Source: Bacillota bacterium
GTDB taxonomy: Bacteria; Bacillota; Clostridia; Christensenellales; Aristaeellaceae
DNA length: 64,000 nt
Assembly: GCA_023398575.1 (NCBI GenBank)
Contig: JAEWSC010000092.1
Coordinates: 1 to 64,000 of the forward strand
Reading direction: 5' to 3'
The notes below the pieces were generated by a model. It made no database searches. It was given only the letters and a program-made list of their open reading frames with translations, and was not told the origin of the DNA. Below, one piece after another: positions 53,912 through 63,721 of the stretch. The position numbers were made by a program, and so were the translations under genes. Position 1 is the first letter of the stretch; each line of letters starts with the position of its first letter.

Positions 53912-54946
53912 TTACTTCACATACAATGTTTTTCCAGTGGAGCGAAGGTCGTCGCAGGCCTCCTTAATCCGATCCTTCATGCCTGCCTCGGCAGCAGCCA
54001 GATAGACGCGGGGATCATATTGCTTTTTTACACCGACCTCGCCGTCGATTTTCAGCACCCCGTCATAGTTTTTGAAAAAATGATGGGCAATCGGCCTGGT
54101 AAAGGCATACTGCGTATCTGTATCGATGTTCATTTTAACAACGCCATAATCGACAGCTTCTGCAATTTCTTCCTTTGTGGATCCGGAGCCGCCGTGAAAC
54201 ACGAGGTAGAAATGCTTGTCATCTCCGTAGCGGCGTTTTAATTCCTCCTGCCCGTCGCGCAGGATTTTTGGTTTGAGCTTTACGTTGCCGGGCTTGTAGC
54301 TGCCGTGGACATTGCCAAAGGTTGCCGCCAAAAGGAAACGGTTGCCTGTGATGCCACCCAGCTCGTCATAGAAGCGCATCATATCATCCGGCGTGGTGAA
54401 AAGCTTTTCCCGCGGCACGCCATCGTGATTTACACCATCCTCTTCGCCGCCGACAACGCCGGCCTCCACTTCCAGCAGGATGTCGTTTTGAGCGCACAAA
54501 GCCGCCAGCTCTTTGGCTGCCTTTATGTTTTCCTCCAGTGGCAGGGTGCCCCCGTCAAACATGTGGCTTTGAAAAAGGTTTGCTTGGCCCAGTGCGCGCC
54601 GCCTGGCCGTTTCTTTGATCAGGGGCTTTACAAACTCATCCAGCTTGTTCAGTTGACAGTGGTCGGTATGCAGTGCGACATAAATATCGTAGTAATCTGC
54701 CACATAGTGGATGTAGTTGGCTAGCGCAATGGCGCCGATGGCCGTGCTGCCGATTTTGCTGCCGGAGGCGTGCTTGCCGCCGCCGATGGAGATTTGTATG
54801 ATTCCGTCGGACTTGGCTTCGGCGAAGGCGGCGAGCGCGGCATTTGCAGATTCGATGGATACAACGTTGATGGCAGGATAAGCGTACTGGTTGGCAAGCG
54901 CGCTATCGAGCATTTTGCAATATGTTGCATAATTTGCGACTGGCAT
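53912..54946 (-). CDS. fbaA: Class II fructose-bisphosphate aldolase
   Basis: 344 residues, zinc-dependent class II aldolase. Zinc-ligand region ALHTDHCQLNKLDEFVKP, catalytic EVEAGVVGGEEDGV, phosphate-binding FHGGSGSTKEEI and NIDTDTQYAFTRPI. The long form (about 350 residues) resembles the E. coli FbaA type. Interconverts fructose-1,6-bisphosphate with the triose phosphates. ATG 54946; single-gene unit with its own terminator. Confidence 0.93.
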   Translation of the reverse strand: MPVANYATYCKMLDSALANQYAYPAINVVSIESANAALAAFAEAKSDGIIQISIGGGKHASGSKIGSTAIGAIALANYIHYVADYYDIYVALHTDHCQLNKLDEFVKPLIKETARRRALGQANLFQSHMFDGGTLPLEENIKAAKELAALCAQNDILLEVEAGVVGGEEDGVNHDGVPREKLFTTPDDMMRFYDELGGITGNRFLLAATFGNVHGSYKPGNVKLKPKILRDGQEELKRRYGDDKHFYLVFHGGSGSTKEEIAEAVDYGVVKMNIDTDTQYAFTRPIAHHFFKNYDGVLKIDGEVGVKKQYDPRVYLAAAEAGMKDRIKEACDDLRSTGKTLYVK

Positions 54947-54991
54947 GGTTCATTCCCCCTGCTTTTGTAGATTCAAATTCTTCCAATTGTT

Positions 54992-55020
54992 ATCATAGCA
55001 CGAATTGGTGAAGGGGACAA
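54992..55020 (-). promoter_or_regulatory. Promoter of fbaA
   Basis: Minus strand TTGTCC (55020-55015), 17 bases, TATGAT (54997-54992). Start near 54985, about 40 bases from the fbaA ATG. Nothing else noted in 54947-55242. Confidence 0.55.
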
Positions 55021-55242
55021 GTAAGCAGCACGTTTGCCTGGCTGCGGAATTCTGCCTGTACCTTTCAGATCGTTGTGCAATCCTTCCATTAATGATATAA
55101 TTGGTCGATGAAACCCGTTTCGATAGAAGGTAAAACCTTGCGGTGGGTTTAAAAGGCTGTACTTGTTTCGAACACCGAAGTTTCCCGCAGTTGTTCCTGT
55201 TCATCAAATTTATACATTATTGCAAGCTGGAGGAAAGCACCC

Positions 55243-58200
55243 ATGCAAACCACAGACTCTTTTGTTACGCAAAGCGGACAGGTTTTTTACAAGGTGGAAA
55301 ACAGCCAATGGCTTACGCCCTTTTTCATCAACGTGGTATCTGCCTGCGATGTGTGGATTTTTCTTTCCTCCAGGGGTGGCATTACCGCCGGCCGGCGGGA
55401 TGCCCAAGGCGCGGTTTTTCCCTATGAAACGGATGACCGCCTGCACGACCAAAGCCACACCGGATCCAAAACCATTGTTAAAATTGGGAATCAATTGTGG
55501 GAGCCCTTTGCCCATACCAGCCTGGACAAATACAGCATCACCCGCAGCATATACAAGGCTGCCCGGGGCACAAGCGTGCTGTTTGAAGAAACCAATCATG
55601 ATCTAAATTTGCGCTTTACCTACCAGTATGAAGGCAGCGAGGCCTTCGGCGTCGTCAAGACCGCCACCCTTACAAACCTTGGTGCCTCCCCTGTGCAGGT
55701 GGAAATTTTGGACGGCCTTGAAAATATTCTCCCCTGCCACGTCAATGCCAATCTGCAGGCCACCTCCTCCACGCTGGTGGATGCCTATAAGGCCAGCGAA
55801 CTGGTTCAAGGCAGCGTATTGGCTACCTATGCCCTGACTACCCTCATTAACGACACGCCCAACCCCATTGAAATTCTCAAGGCCAACGTAGCCTGGACCG
55901 ACTGTACAAAGGCCAGCATTGCACTGAGCTCCAACGTGGTGGATGCCTTTGTCCGCGGTCAGCCCTACGCCTATAACGAGCCCGCTTACGGCTGCAAGGG
56001 TGCCTACTTTGTCAAGTACAGTGAATCCCTTGCGCCGGGCGATTCTTGCACCCACCGCATTGTGGTGGATAACGGGCTGGACCATTGCGCGCTTATTAAG
56101 CTTGCCAACCGTTTGCAAGCGCCTATCGTTGACGCCCTGGAAAAGGATTTGCAGGTTGGCCGGGAGCTGCTTGCCCGCTATGTGGAAATGGCGGATGGCG
56201 TGCAGCACACCGGGGATGAAACAGCCACCCACCACCACTATTTGAACACGCTGTACAACGTGCTGCGGGGCGGCATTTTTGCCGATGCCTATGCGCTGGA
56301 TGCAGATGATTTTCTGGATTTTGCCAAAGCCCGCAGCCATGCCATCCAAGGGGATACGCAGTTTGCCGATAAGGCCCGTGGGTGCAAAACCATTCATGAA
56401 CTCAAGGAAGCCTTTGAGGCAGACGCTTCTTCCCTGCGCCTGGTGCTGGAATATTTGCCGCTTAGCTTTTCCCGCCGGCATGGCGACCCTTCCCGGCCCT
56501 GGAACCAATTCAACATCAGGGTCAAGGATGAGCAAGGCAGGCCCATCAAGCGGTATGAGGGCAACTGGCGCGACATCTTTCAAAACTGGGAGGCCCTGGG
56601 CCTTTCCTTCCCCTGTTACTATGAGAACATGATTGCCAGGTTCGTTAACGCATCTACAGCGGATGGCTTTAACCCCTACCGCATTCATCGAAACGGCATC
56701 GACTGGGAGCGGCCCGAGCCGGACAATCCCTTCAGCGGCCTGGGCTACTGGGGCGACCATCAAATCATTTACCTTTTGCGCTTACTCAAGGGGCTTTATA
56801 GCCATTTTCCCCAAAGGCTGCATGATCTGTTGCGTAAGCAGGTGTTCACCTACGCCAATGTGCCTTATATCATCAAGCCCTATGAGGAGATTGTAAAGGA
56901 CAGCAAGCACACCGTCCAATTTGACGCAAAGCGTGACAAGGAGATTGGGGCGCTTTGTGATTTGGTGGGCACCGACGGCCAGCTATTGCACAAGGATGGC
57001 ACGGTGTACACGGTTACCCTCATGGAAAAGCTGCTGGTACCGCTGCTTAGCAAAATGGCCAACCTGCATGTGGATGGCGGCGTGTGGATGAACACCCAGC
57101 GCCCCGAATGGAACGACGCCAACAACGCCATTGTGGGCATTGGCCTTTCCATGGTCACGGTCTACCACATGCACGCCTATGTTCAGCATTTGCTCACGCT
57201 TTTGCAGGGGGAAGTAGGGGACTTTGCCGTCTCCAAAGAAGTTGCCCAGTGGCTTGAAACCTCTCTTGGGCTGATGCAGGCCCATGTCAATCACCCATCT
57301 AGCAGCGCTAAAGACCTGCTGGATCAAATGGGTCAGGCATTTTCTGATTACCGCCAAAGCGTATATGCAAACGGCTTTTCCGGTTGCGAAACGCTGAGCG
57401 TAACCGATATTAAATCCTGGCTTGCCATATGCAAAACCCTGCTGAACGAAACCGTTTCAAAAAATAAAGCCGAACTTTTCGCCACCTACAACCTGTTCAA
57501 AAACGACGGCAGCACAGCGCCCATGCGTCCTATGCTGGAAGGCCAGTCCGCCGCCATCGGCGCCGGCCTTGTTTCTCCCGATGGCCTTGCGGCCCTGCTT
57601 GCGCAAATGGATCAAACCTTATTCAGTGAGCAGCACAAGGCCCACACGCTCTACCCCAAGCAAATGACCGTGCCCTTCTATAAAAAGAACAGCTTCACCG
57701 CGCCCATCACCGCCGATGGCGTCATCGTCTGTCGGGATGAAAACGGCACGCTGCACTTTGGCCCCAACATGACCACGCAACAGGCCCTATCTCAGGCGCT
57801 GCAAAATTCCGCCTATGGCAAGGAAGACCATGCCTTTCTGCTGGAACAGTTTGAGCGCCTGTTCGGCCACCAATCCTTCACCGGCCGCAGCCAGGTCATG
57901 TACAAGTATGAGGGCATCGGCTGCATCTACTGGCACCAAAACGCCAAGATGGCCCTGGCCATTTTGGAGCAGGCGCTGGCCATAAGGCAGGATAAAAAGG
58001 CGGCCCAATCCGTTTTGCAGGCCTACCGCGAGGTCACGAGCCACTTCCTCTACCGCAAGGATTCCGCGGCCTGCCAGGCCATTCCCATCGAGCCCTACTC
58101 CCACTCCTCCTTTGATGGCAAAAGCCAGCAGCCGGGCATGACCGGCCAGGTGAAAGAATCCGTCATCATGCGCAGAGCCGAGCTGGGCATCATCGTGGAA

Positions 58201-58467
58201 AACGGCCGCATCCTCTTTGATCCCTGGTTTGTCGCTCCGGCGGAGTTTGATGAAAAGGGTTGCCTGTCCTTTACCGTGTGCGGCATTCCCGTCCGTTACG
58301 TGCCCAGCCAAGACGGGCAAGACGCCATCGAGGTCCGTTACACCGACGGGAAAAAGGCAAGCATAAAGGGTACTGTCCTCCCGGATACTATCAGCCAGGA
58401 AGTGTTTTTAAGAAGCGGGGATATCACAGGCATTGATATATATTATGCGGTGAGCAGCCTGCAATAA
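55243..58467 (+). CDS. Large unknown protein, possible glycan-active enzyme
   Basis: 1,074 residues from ATG 55243 with GGAGG upstream; no signal peptide, so cytoplasmic. An N-terminal beta-rich part (WIFLSSRGGITAGRRDAQGA, FPYETDDRLHDQS) is followed by a helical part (about 330-950) with NWRDIFQNWEALGLSFP, ADGFNPYRIHRNGIDWE, GYWGDHQIIYLLRLLKG and RPEWNDANNAIVGIGLSM, whose Asp, Glu and Trp pattern recalls alpha/alpha-barrel (six-hairpin) glycosidases and phosphorylases such as GH94. No certain catalytic pair. Near dgoK and other sugar genes. Family unassigned. Confidence 0.7.
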   Translation: MQTTDSFVTQSGQVFYKVENSQWLTPFFINVVSACDVWIFLSSRGGITAGRRDAQGAVFPYETDDRLHDQSHTGSKTIVKIGNQLWEPFAHTSLDKYSITRSIYKAARGTSVLFEETNHDLNLRFTYQYEGSEAFGVVKTATLTNLGASPVQVEILDGLENILPCHVNANLQATSSTLVDAYKASELVQGSVLATYALTTLINDTPNPIEILKANVAWTDCTKASIALSSNVVDAFVRGQPYAYNEPAYGCKGAYFVKYSESLAPGDSCTHRIVVDNGLDHCALIKLANRLQAPIVDALEKDLQVGRELLARYVEMADGVQHTGDETATHHHYLNTLYNVLRGGIFADAYALDADDFLDFAKARSHAIQGDTQFADKARGCKTIHELKEAFEADASSLRLVLEYLPLSFSRRHGDPSRPWNQFNIRVKDEQGRPIKRYEGNWRDIFQNWEALGLSFPCYYENMIARFVNASTADGFNPYRIHRNGIDWERPEPDNPFSGLGYWGDHQIIYLLRLLKGLYSHFPQRLHDLLRKQVFTYANVPYIIKPYEEIVKDSKHTVQFDAKRDKEIGALCDLVGTDGQLLHKDGTVYTVTLMEKLLVPLLSKMANLHVDGGVWMNTQRPEWNDANNAIVGIGLSMVTVYHMHAYVQHLLTLLQGEVGDFAVSKEVAQWLETSLGLMQAHVNHPSSSAKDLLDQMGQAFSDYRQSVYANGFSGCETLSVTDIKSWLAICKTLLNETVSKNKAELFATYNLFKNDGSTAPMRPMLEGQSAAIGAGLVSPDGLAALLAQMDQTLFSEQHKAHTLYPKQMTVPFYKKNSFTAPITADGVIVCRDENGTLHFGPNMTTQQALSQALQNSAYGKEDHAFLLEQFERLFGHQSFTGRSQVMYKYEGIGCIYWHQNAKMALAILEQALAIRQDKKAAQSVLQAYREVTSHFLYRKDSAACQAIPIEPYSHSSFDGKSQQPGMTGQVKESVIMRRAELGIIVENGRILFDPWFVAPAEFDEKGCLSFTVCGIPVRYVPSQDGQDAIEVRYTDGKKASIKGTVLPDTISQEVFLRSGDITGIDIYYAVSSLQ

Positions 58468-58507
58468 AAAGTCGTATGCAAGGTCTTGGCAAATACAGCG
58501 TCGCGCT

Positions 58508-58544
58508 AAAAATCACGCTCCGTATAATTCGGGGCGTGATTTTT
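58508..58544 (+). terminator. Terminator after the large unknown gene
   Basis: Stem AAAAATCACGC/GCGTGATTTTT (58508-58518, 58534-58544) with T run; A-rich 5' arm makes it work on both strands. Confidence 0.75.
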
Positions 58545-58621
58545 GTTGGTAATTGAAAACGGTAAAAACAATCGCAGCAGGCAGCGTGTGATTGCCTGCT
58601 ATCGGTACAAGCATGGGATTT

Positions 58622-58945
58622 TTATGTGTTGGTCCCTTTAAGGTCCGCCATCTCATTCTCATCCGGCTCAATGGCGGTCCACCTGGGGGCACCCGGCAGG
58701 GGGCATTTGAGCATGCGCTTGGCGGCCCTGGCTTGTATATAGCAGCCGCATTGGGTGCAAGTGAATTGGATGCGGTGGGGGCAGCCTTCGCAGATGAACA
58801 GGCGCCGAACGTATTCTGCCTCCGGGGTGCGAATTTCCTCTGGCAAGGATGCGGCATAGCCATCCAAGTGCGCCCGCAGGCTTTGCTCATCCACATCCTG
58901 GGTAAGGCATTTGCGGCAGAGAATGCCGCTGCTTGTATAGGGCAT
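58622..58945 (-). CDS. Small Cys-rich protein, DUF6171-like
   Basis: 107 residues. Three Cys pairs: CRKC near the start (residues 10-13), CEGC and CTQCGC in the middle, plus a further Cys near the end (KCPLP), indicating bound zinc. Central motif RLFICEGCPHRIQFTCTQCG. Starts 9 bases after the dgoK stop with AAGGAG over that junction, so co-transcribed with dgoK. The family name is from memory; role unknown. Confidence 0.72.
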   Translation of the reverse strand: MPYTSSGILCRKCLTQDVDEQSLRAHLDGYAASLPEEIRTPEAEYVRRLFICEGCPHRIQFTCTQCGCYIQARAAKRMLKCPLPGAPRWTAIEPDENEMADLKGTNT

Positions 58946-58954
58946 AAGCGCTCC

Positions 58955-59941
58955 TTAGAATTTCATGCCCGCAATGCGCAATGCGCCGGTTACGCCCATG
59001 CGGCCGGCGGTTTCGTGCTTGACGGGGTGAACTTGGGTAAAACCCGCGGCATGAGCCAAGCCGCAAAGCGCGGTTTGCAAAGGCTCCTTGCCGGCGATAT
59101 ATAGGGGTGTATGCACAGTGGCATACGCCTTTAAGGCCTGTATATCCGATTGCAGAACTGCACCCAAAAGATAACTGGCAACCTGCTGTGGCGGTTTTTT
59201 ATACAGTGTGGAAAGAATGCGCCCCGCAAACGCCGCCCGGCCAAGGCCCGCTTTTTCCGCCTCCTGGTATCCCACCAGGGCCATCTCCATATCAAAGTCT
59301 TCCGGGGTGGCAAAGCTGTGTTCCACTGCCGAGGCCAGAATGGTATGGTGGGTCAGCGCGTTTGTCAGTTCACCGGACAGGATGGTCATGCAGCTTTGTA
59401 TTTGGCCAGCAGCGCCCATTTGAATCAGCTTGTTGTGAGAACCGGGCAATACAAACACGCAAGGCCCAACCGGGCGAACCAGGGGCCATAGGCCCATGGC
59501 CTCGGTCTCCTCGCCTCGCATCATATCCATGGCCGTAAAGGAATCAAGGGTATTTGTATCGGCATCATTTTTCACGCCGGGGATAAAGGCGATGGGGAAA
59601 GACGCGATATCTGCAAAGGATTTCATCACCATGCCTTGATGCAGGGCCTGCACATCCGTAGGGGCGGTAAGGTGAGGAATCTCCACAAGGCCCTCGCGGC
59701 TTGTGATCATGCCGTAGGCAACGCAGTGGGCAATATCGCTAGCGGTTAGGGAAGCGGTGGATAACAAGCTGCCAATAGCCTCCCGCAGCGCGTTTTTCAA
59801 GCGGCCGTTATGGCCGTCGATGGCGGTGTGGGAGACGCCGGCTTCGCTTTTCACTGTGCTCAAAATAGCCCCTGCCGCATCCAGCAGCGTGACCCGCAGA
59901 TTGGTGGTGCCGCCGTCGATAACAAGAGAATATTGGCCCAT
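58955..59941 (-). CDS. dgoK: 2-dehydro-3-deoxygalactonokinase
   Basis: 328 residues from ATG 59941 (CAGGAGG upstream), start MGQYSLVIDGGTTNLRVTLL with the phosphate-binding DGGTTN of sugar kinases; further DgoK features: AYGMITSREGLVEIPHL, LPGSHNKLIQMG, DMMRGEETE. Phosphorylates 2-keto-3-deoxygalactonate from galactonate breakdown. No aldolase (dgoA) is adjacent. The frame to 60022 is rejected. Confidence 0.88.
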   Translation of the reverse strand: MGQYSLVIDGGTTNLRVTLLDAAGAILSTVKSEAGVSHTAIDGHNGRLKNALREAIGSLLSTASLTASDIAHCVAYGMITSREGLVEIPHLTAPTDVQALHQGMVMKSFADIASFPIAFIPGVKNDADTNTLDSFTAMDMMRGEETEAMGLWPLVRPVGPCVFVLPGSHNKLIQMGAAGQIQSCMTILSGELTNALTHHTILASAVEHSFATPEDFDMEMALVGYQEAEKAGLGRAAFAGRILSTLYKKPPQQVASYLLGAVLQSDIQALKAYATVHTPLYIAGKEPLQTALCGLAHAAGFTQVHPVKHETAGRMGVTGALRIAGMKF

Positions 59942-60137
59942 GATCGTCCTCCTGGCTGTACTGGGGAATTTTGTATAACCAACCCTGTCTATGATTGTAG
60001 CCGCAGGCAGGCCGGAATGCAAGGGGAATGCGGGTCGTCCGGCCGCAGCATCTTTTGCGTTATTGATTTTTCACCTATCTGATGGCGTGGATGGCACAGC
60101 GAAGCAATATAAATTTAGTGCAAAAATATTGTATTAA

Positions 60138-60157
60138 ACACAGCGTGCACGCCGTGT
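60138..60157. promoter_or_regulatory. Near-perfect 20-bp palindrome between dgoK and the glutaminase-like gene
   Basis: ACACAGCGTG/CACGCCGTGT, one mismatched pair, centre GCGTGCACGC; typical size of a dimeric repressor site. The surrounding gap 59942-60466 (525 bases) is AT-rich and has a second inverted repeat CACAAAT/ATTTGTG at 60184-60208; no gene seen. Confidence 0.4.
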
Positions 60158-60466
60158 AAATTTTTCTTGTAATGCTTATTATGCACAAATATTATGAGCA
60201 AATTTGTGATATATGCGATTTTAATGCCTATTTTCCGTTTGACATAATAACAAATATTGCATACAATACTATCTGAAACAAGAGTAAAATCAAAAGAACA
60301 GACGAGATTTTGCTGTTTGCGGACAGGCAAACGAAAAAGAGCAAGCCCAAACCCTACAAAATAATCGCATACGCATAGATGATTTTACAGGCATTGAACT
60401 TGCTTTTTGATTTGGGTGTCAACGCCTATGTGCGTTCATATGGCTAAAGGATTTGGAGGAGTATGT

Positions 60467-62407
60467 ATGCAAAACCTGATGCGCCTTCCCGCACTGCCGC
60501 TGGTGGCCAACGACCCTTATTTTTCCATTTGGTGCGCGGCCGACCGGCTGACAGACACCGACACCACCCATTGGGCCGGCGCCAGAAAGCGCCTGCGCGG
60601 AAAGCTTACCATCGATGGCAAGCCCTGTAGGTTCTTGGGCCGCGGCGAGGGCGAAGCCATGCAGACCCTTTCCCTTGATGTAACGCCTACCTCTACCCGC
60701 AGCACGTTTTCCGCCCATGGCGTCAAGCTTTCTATCGCCTTCACCACGCCCTTGTTGCTCAATGACCCCGATCTGCTTTCCACGCCCATCACCATGGTTG
60801 ATATCACCCTGGAATCCGCCGACGGAAAAAGCCACGAGACGGCGCTTTCCTTTACCGCCTTTGACGAATTGTGCTTTGATGGGGACCTGCGTCCCCATAT
60901 GGCCCAAGATACGTATGAAATTGATGGCCTGCACATCGGCTACATGGGCCAGCGCCGTCAAAAGCTGCTCTGCCATTCGGCGGACCATATCACCATCGAC
61001 TGGGGTTATTTGTATATCGCCAGCCGGGCGGATGTAAGCTGTACGGCAGACGGCCTGGCGGCTTCCACCGCTTTGACTCTGCTTTCTGGTGAAAAGCAAA
61101 CCGTCTCCCTGCTGCTGGGCTATGACGATATCGCCTCCATCAATTACTTTGGTGTGCCCACCAAGGCCTGGTATGCCAGGAATGGCAAAACCCTGGTGGA
61201 CGCGCTGCGGGAATTTGACCATCATCACGAAGCACTGCTTGCAAAATGCGCCGCCTTCGACGGAGAACTCACCAAAGAGGCCCAAACAAAGGGCGGCGAG
61301 GATTATGCGCTGATCTGCACTGCTGCCTACCGCCAATGCATTTGCGCCCATAAGCTGATTGCCGATGAAAATGGGGAAATGGTGTGGCTGAGCAAGGAAA
61401 ACGACTCCAACGGCTGCATGGGCACGGTGGATGTCAGCTATCCTTCCACGCCGCTGTTCTTAAAGTACAATCCGGAATTTGTTCGGGCCATGTGCCGCCC
61501 GGTGCTGCGCTTTGCCAAGCTGCCGGTGTGGACGTGTGACTTTGCCCCCCACGATGTGGGCCAGTACCCCCAGGCCATCGGCCAGGTGTACGGTGCCAAG
61601 CGCCGGGTGCAAAACGGCAGCGAAAACCGCAACGGCGATATTCATCCCCCCTTCTACCTGTACCCCGGCCAGGCGGATTGCTATGAGCTGCGGTATCAGA
61701 TGCCTGTGGAGGAATGCGGCAACATGCTGATTATGCTGTATGCCGCTGCCGCCTTTGACAAAAAGGCCGATCTTGCCAAGGAGAACCTGCCTCTTTTGGA
61801 AAAGTGGGTGCAGTATCTTATGCAATTCGGCGAGGACCCGGGCGACCAGCTGTGCACCGACGATTTTGCCGGGCATTTGGCCCGCAACATCAACCTATCT
61901 GCCAAGGCGTTGGTTGGCGTGGCGTGCTATGCCAGGCTGCTGAAGATGGCCGGTGAAGAAAAGGCAGACTTTTATGAAGCCGAAGCCAAACGCATGGCCG
62001 ATAGCTGGCTTGCGCGCGCAAAGGTCGGCGGCCATACGGCCCTTACCTTTGACGGCCAGGGCTGGAGCATGAAGTATAACCTGGTATGGGACAAGGTGCT
62101 CAAGCTCGGCTTGTTCGATGCGGATTTCTATCGCCAGGAAATCAAAAGCTACCTGCCTCGTGTAAACGCCTACGGCCTGCCCCTGGATTCCCGGCGCACC
62201 TACACCAAATCCGACTGGATTTTGTGGACGGCGGCCATGGCCGATGATTCCGACGACTTTTCGGCTCTGATTGCGCCTGTTGCCAAGTACCTGCGCGAGT
62301 CTAAAACGCGGGTAGCCTTTGGTGACTGGTACGATACGGTCAGCGGAAATTATGAGCATTTCATTGCCCGCAGTGTGCAGGGCGGCGTGTTCATGCCGCT
62401 GTTGTAA
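60467..62407 (+). CDS. Glutaminase A-like protein (DUF4965/DUF5127 type)
   Basis: 646 residues from ATG 60467 (GGAGGAG upstream). Begins LPALPLVANDPYFSIWCAAD, and has WLSKENDSNGCMGTVDVSYP, STPLFLKYNPEFVRAMCRPV, FAPHDVGQYPQAIGQVYG, YNLVWDKVLKLGLFD and SDWILWTAAMADDS, which are the landmarks of the fungal glutaminase A-like family (domains DUF4964/5127/4965/1793). Shorter than fungal relatives (about 690) and without a signal peptide. Despite the family name the bacterial substrate is unknown and may be a glycan. Confidence 0.85.
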   Translation: MQNLMRLPALPLVANDPYFSIWCAADRLTDTDTTHWAGARKRLRGKLTIDGKPCRFLGRGEGEAMQTLSLDVTPTSTRSTFSAHGVKLSIAFTTPLLLNDPDLLSTPITMVDITLESADGKSHETALSFTAFDELCFDGDLRPHMAQDTYEIDGLHIGYMGQRRQKLLCHSADHITIDWGYLYIASRADVSCTADGLAASTALTLLSGEKQTVSLLLGYDDIASINYFGVPTKAWYARNGKTLVDALREFDHHHEALLAKCAAFDGELTKEAQTKGGEDYALICTAAYRQCICAHKLIADENGEMVWLSKENDSNGCMGTVDVSYPSTPLFLKYNPEFVRAMCRPVLRFAKLPVWTCDFAPHDVGQYPQAIGQVYGAKRRVQNGSENRNGDIHPPFYLYPGQADCYELRYQMPVEECGNMLIMLYAAAAFDKKADLAKENLPLLEKWVQYLMQFGEDPGDQLCTDDFAGHLARNINLSAKALVGVACYARLLKMAGEEKADFYEAEAKRMADSWLARAKVGGHTALTFDGQGWSMKYNLVWDKVLKLGLFDADFYRQEIKSYLPRVNAYGLPLDSRRTYTKSDWILWTAAMADDSDDFSALIAPVAKYLRESKTRVAFGDWYDTVSGNYEHFIARSVQGGVFMPLL

Positions 62408-62453
62408 TCGCTCTGGCAAGCCTATCAAAAGATTTCCCAGTACAAATGAGAAA

Positions 62454-62494
62454 GCTGTCTCCCTGTGTGAAAGCATACGGAGACAGCCTTTTTT
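62454..62494 (+). terminator. Terminator after the glutaminase-like gene
   Basis: Stem GCTGTCTCC/GGAGACAGC (62454-62462, 62479-62487) followed by CTTTTTTATTT. Confidence 0.85.
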
Positions 62495-62652
62495 ATTTAT
62501 ATTTTATTATGCGAAACGTGCCTTAACTCACAGTTGAAACAAATGCTGCCGCCCTGCCTCAAGCAACTGAGAACCTTGACAAAAAGAAAACAATCTATGA
62601 TAATAATGTAACGAATAAGCGCGAGCAAAGCATAGCGAAGAAAGGGTTGCCC

Positions 62653-63531
62653 ATGCCGAAGATGACAGCAGTGCCAGATGCACGCATGAAAAAGATGCCG
62701 GAAGAGCCGGGCTACTTTGTTGTAAGGCAACCGCAATGTGTTCTGACGGACGATGTATACATGACCAGCAGGCACTTGCATAAAGAAGTCGAAATGGTCT
62801 TTGTACTTAGCGGTCGAGCGCAAATGCAAGTAGAAAGCCGCCTTTTTACCCTGATAGCCGGCGAGCTGCTATGCATTCGGGGCAGCGTGCCTCACGAGCT
62901 GCTGTCCAATAGGCAGGAAGCCGATCTTGTTCAGATTACCTTTTTGAAGGAATGGCTGCTGCCCGCTTTTTTTGCAAGCGCACAAAGAGAGGCTTGTCTT
63001 AAACTGTACAGTCAGGTGTTCAAAACTAAACCATGCGATACGGTACGCGACTTAATTTTAAGTACCCTTCACTGCCCGCTGCCCGGATATAAAGAGTATT
63101 ACCGGTATGGTAAGCTGGTGGAACTAACGGCTCGATTGTTAGCCCTGCCGGAAACCATTGGCGAGTCGCAGCGCGCAACCAAAGAAAACCTGCGCTATAT
63201 GGAATCAGCCATAGAATTTATGCAAAACAACTGCCATGACAAGCTGACGCTGAAGATGCTGTCGGATCATCTGGGCCTGACAGAAAGCTATTGCTCCAGA
63301 TACATCAGGCAAAATGCCGGCATTACCTTTGTGGAGTACCTAAATGCTATGCGGGTAAGCAATGCTCAGCAGCTGCTGTGCTATACAGGCTGCAGCATGG
63401 CCGAGATTGTACGCAAAACAGGCTTTTCCAGCGTGCAAACCTTTAACCGGGTGTTCAGGCAGCAAACCGGAAAGTCCCCCAGTGAATACCGAAAATGTGT
63501 GAAACAGCGGCATTGCAAAGACAAAGGATGA
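62653..63531 (+). CDS. AraC-family transcriptional regulator
   Basis: 292 residues: an N-terminal cupin-type sensor (VYMTSRHLHKEVEMVFVLSG, LFTLIAGELLCIRGSVPHEL) and two HTH motifs at the end (LKMLSDHLGLTESYCSRYIR, AEIVRKTGFSSVQTFNRVFR, QQTGKSPSEYRK). ATG 62653; an in-frame TTG at 62647 is an alternative. Likely regulates the upstream glutaminase-like gene or another sugar gene. Confidence 0.88.
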   Translation: MPKMTAVPDARMKKMPEEPGYFVVRQPQCVLTDDVYMTSRHLHKEVEMVFVLSGRAQMQVESRLFTLIAGELLCIRGSVPHELLSNRQEADLVQITFLKEWLLPAFFASAQREACLKLYSQVFKTKPCDTVRDLILSTLHCPLPGYKEYYRYGKLVELTARLLALPETIGESQRATKENLRYMESAIEFMQNNCHDKLTLKMLSDHLGLTESYCSRYIRQNAGITFVEYLNAMRVSNAQQLLCYTGCSMAEIVRKTGFSSVQTFNRVFRQQTGKSPSEYRKCVKQRHCKDKG

Positions 63532-63721
63532 GGTCTGCTTTTTCCGAATTTTGTGTATGGGCTTGAATGATAGCAGGATCATTAGATTGTGCTGATGTAG
63601 AACGGTTATAAGTAACATTTTTTCCAGACAGGAGTAGATTATAGTGGGCGCAATGATGATTCTTTGCGTCTTGCGCATGTAGCAAATACACAGCGCAATA
63701 AAACCAAAGGAGCAAGTTCGT

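Noticed and set aside
58513..58896. Minus-strand frame overlapping the small Cys-rich gene
   Set aside because: Alternative frame of the better supported 58622-58945 gene and runs into the terminator.
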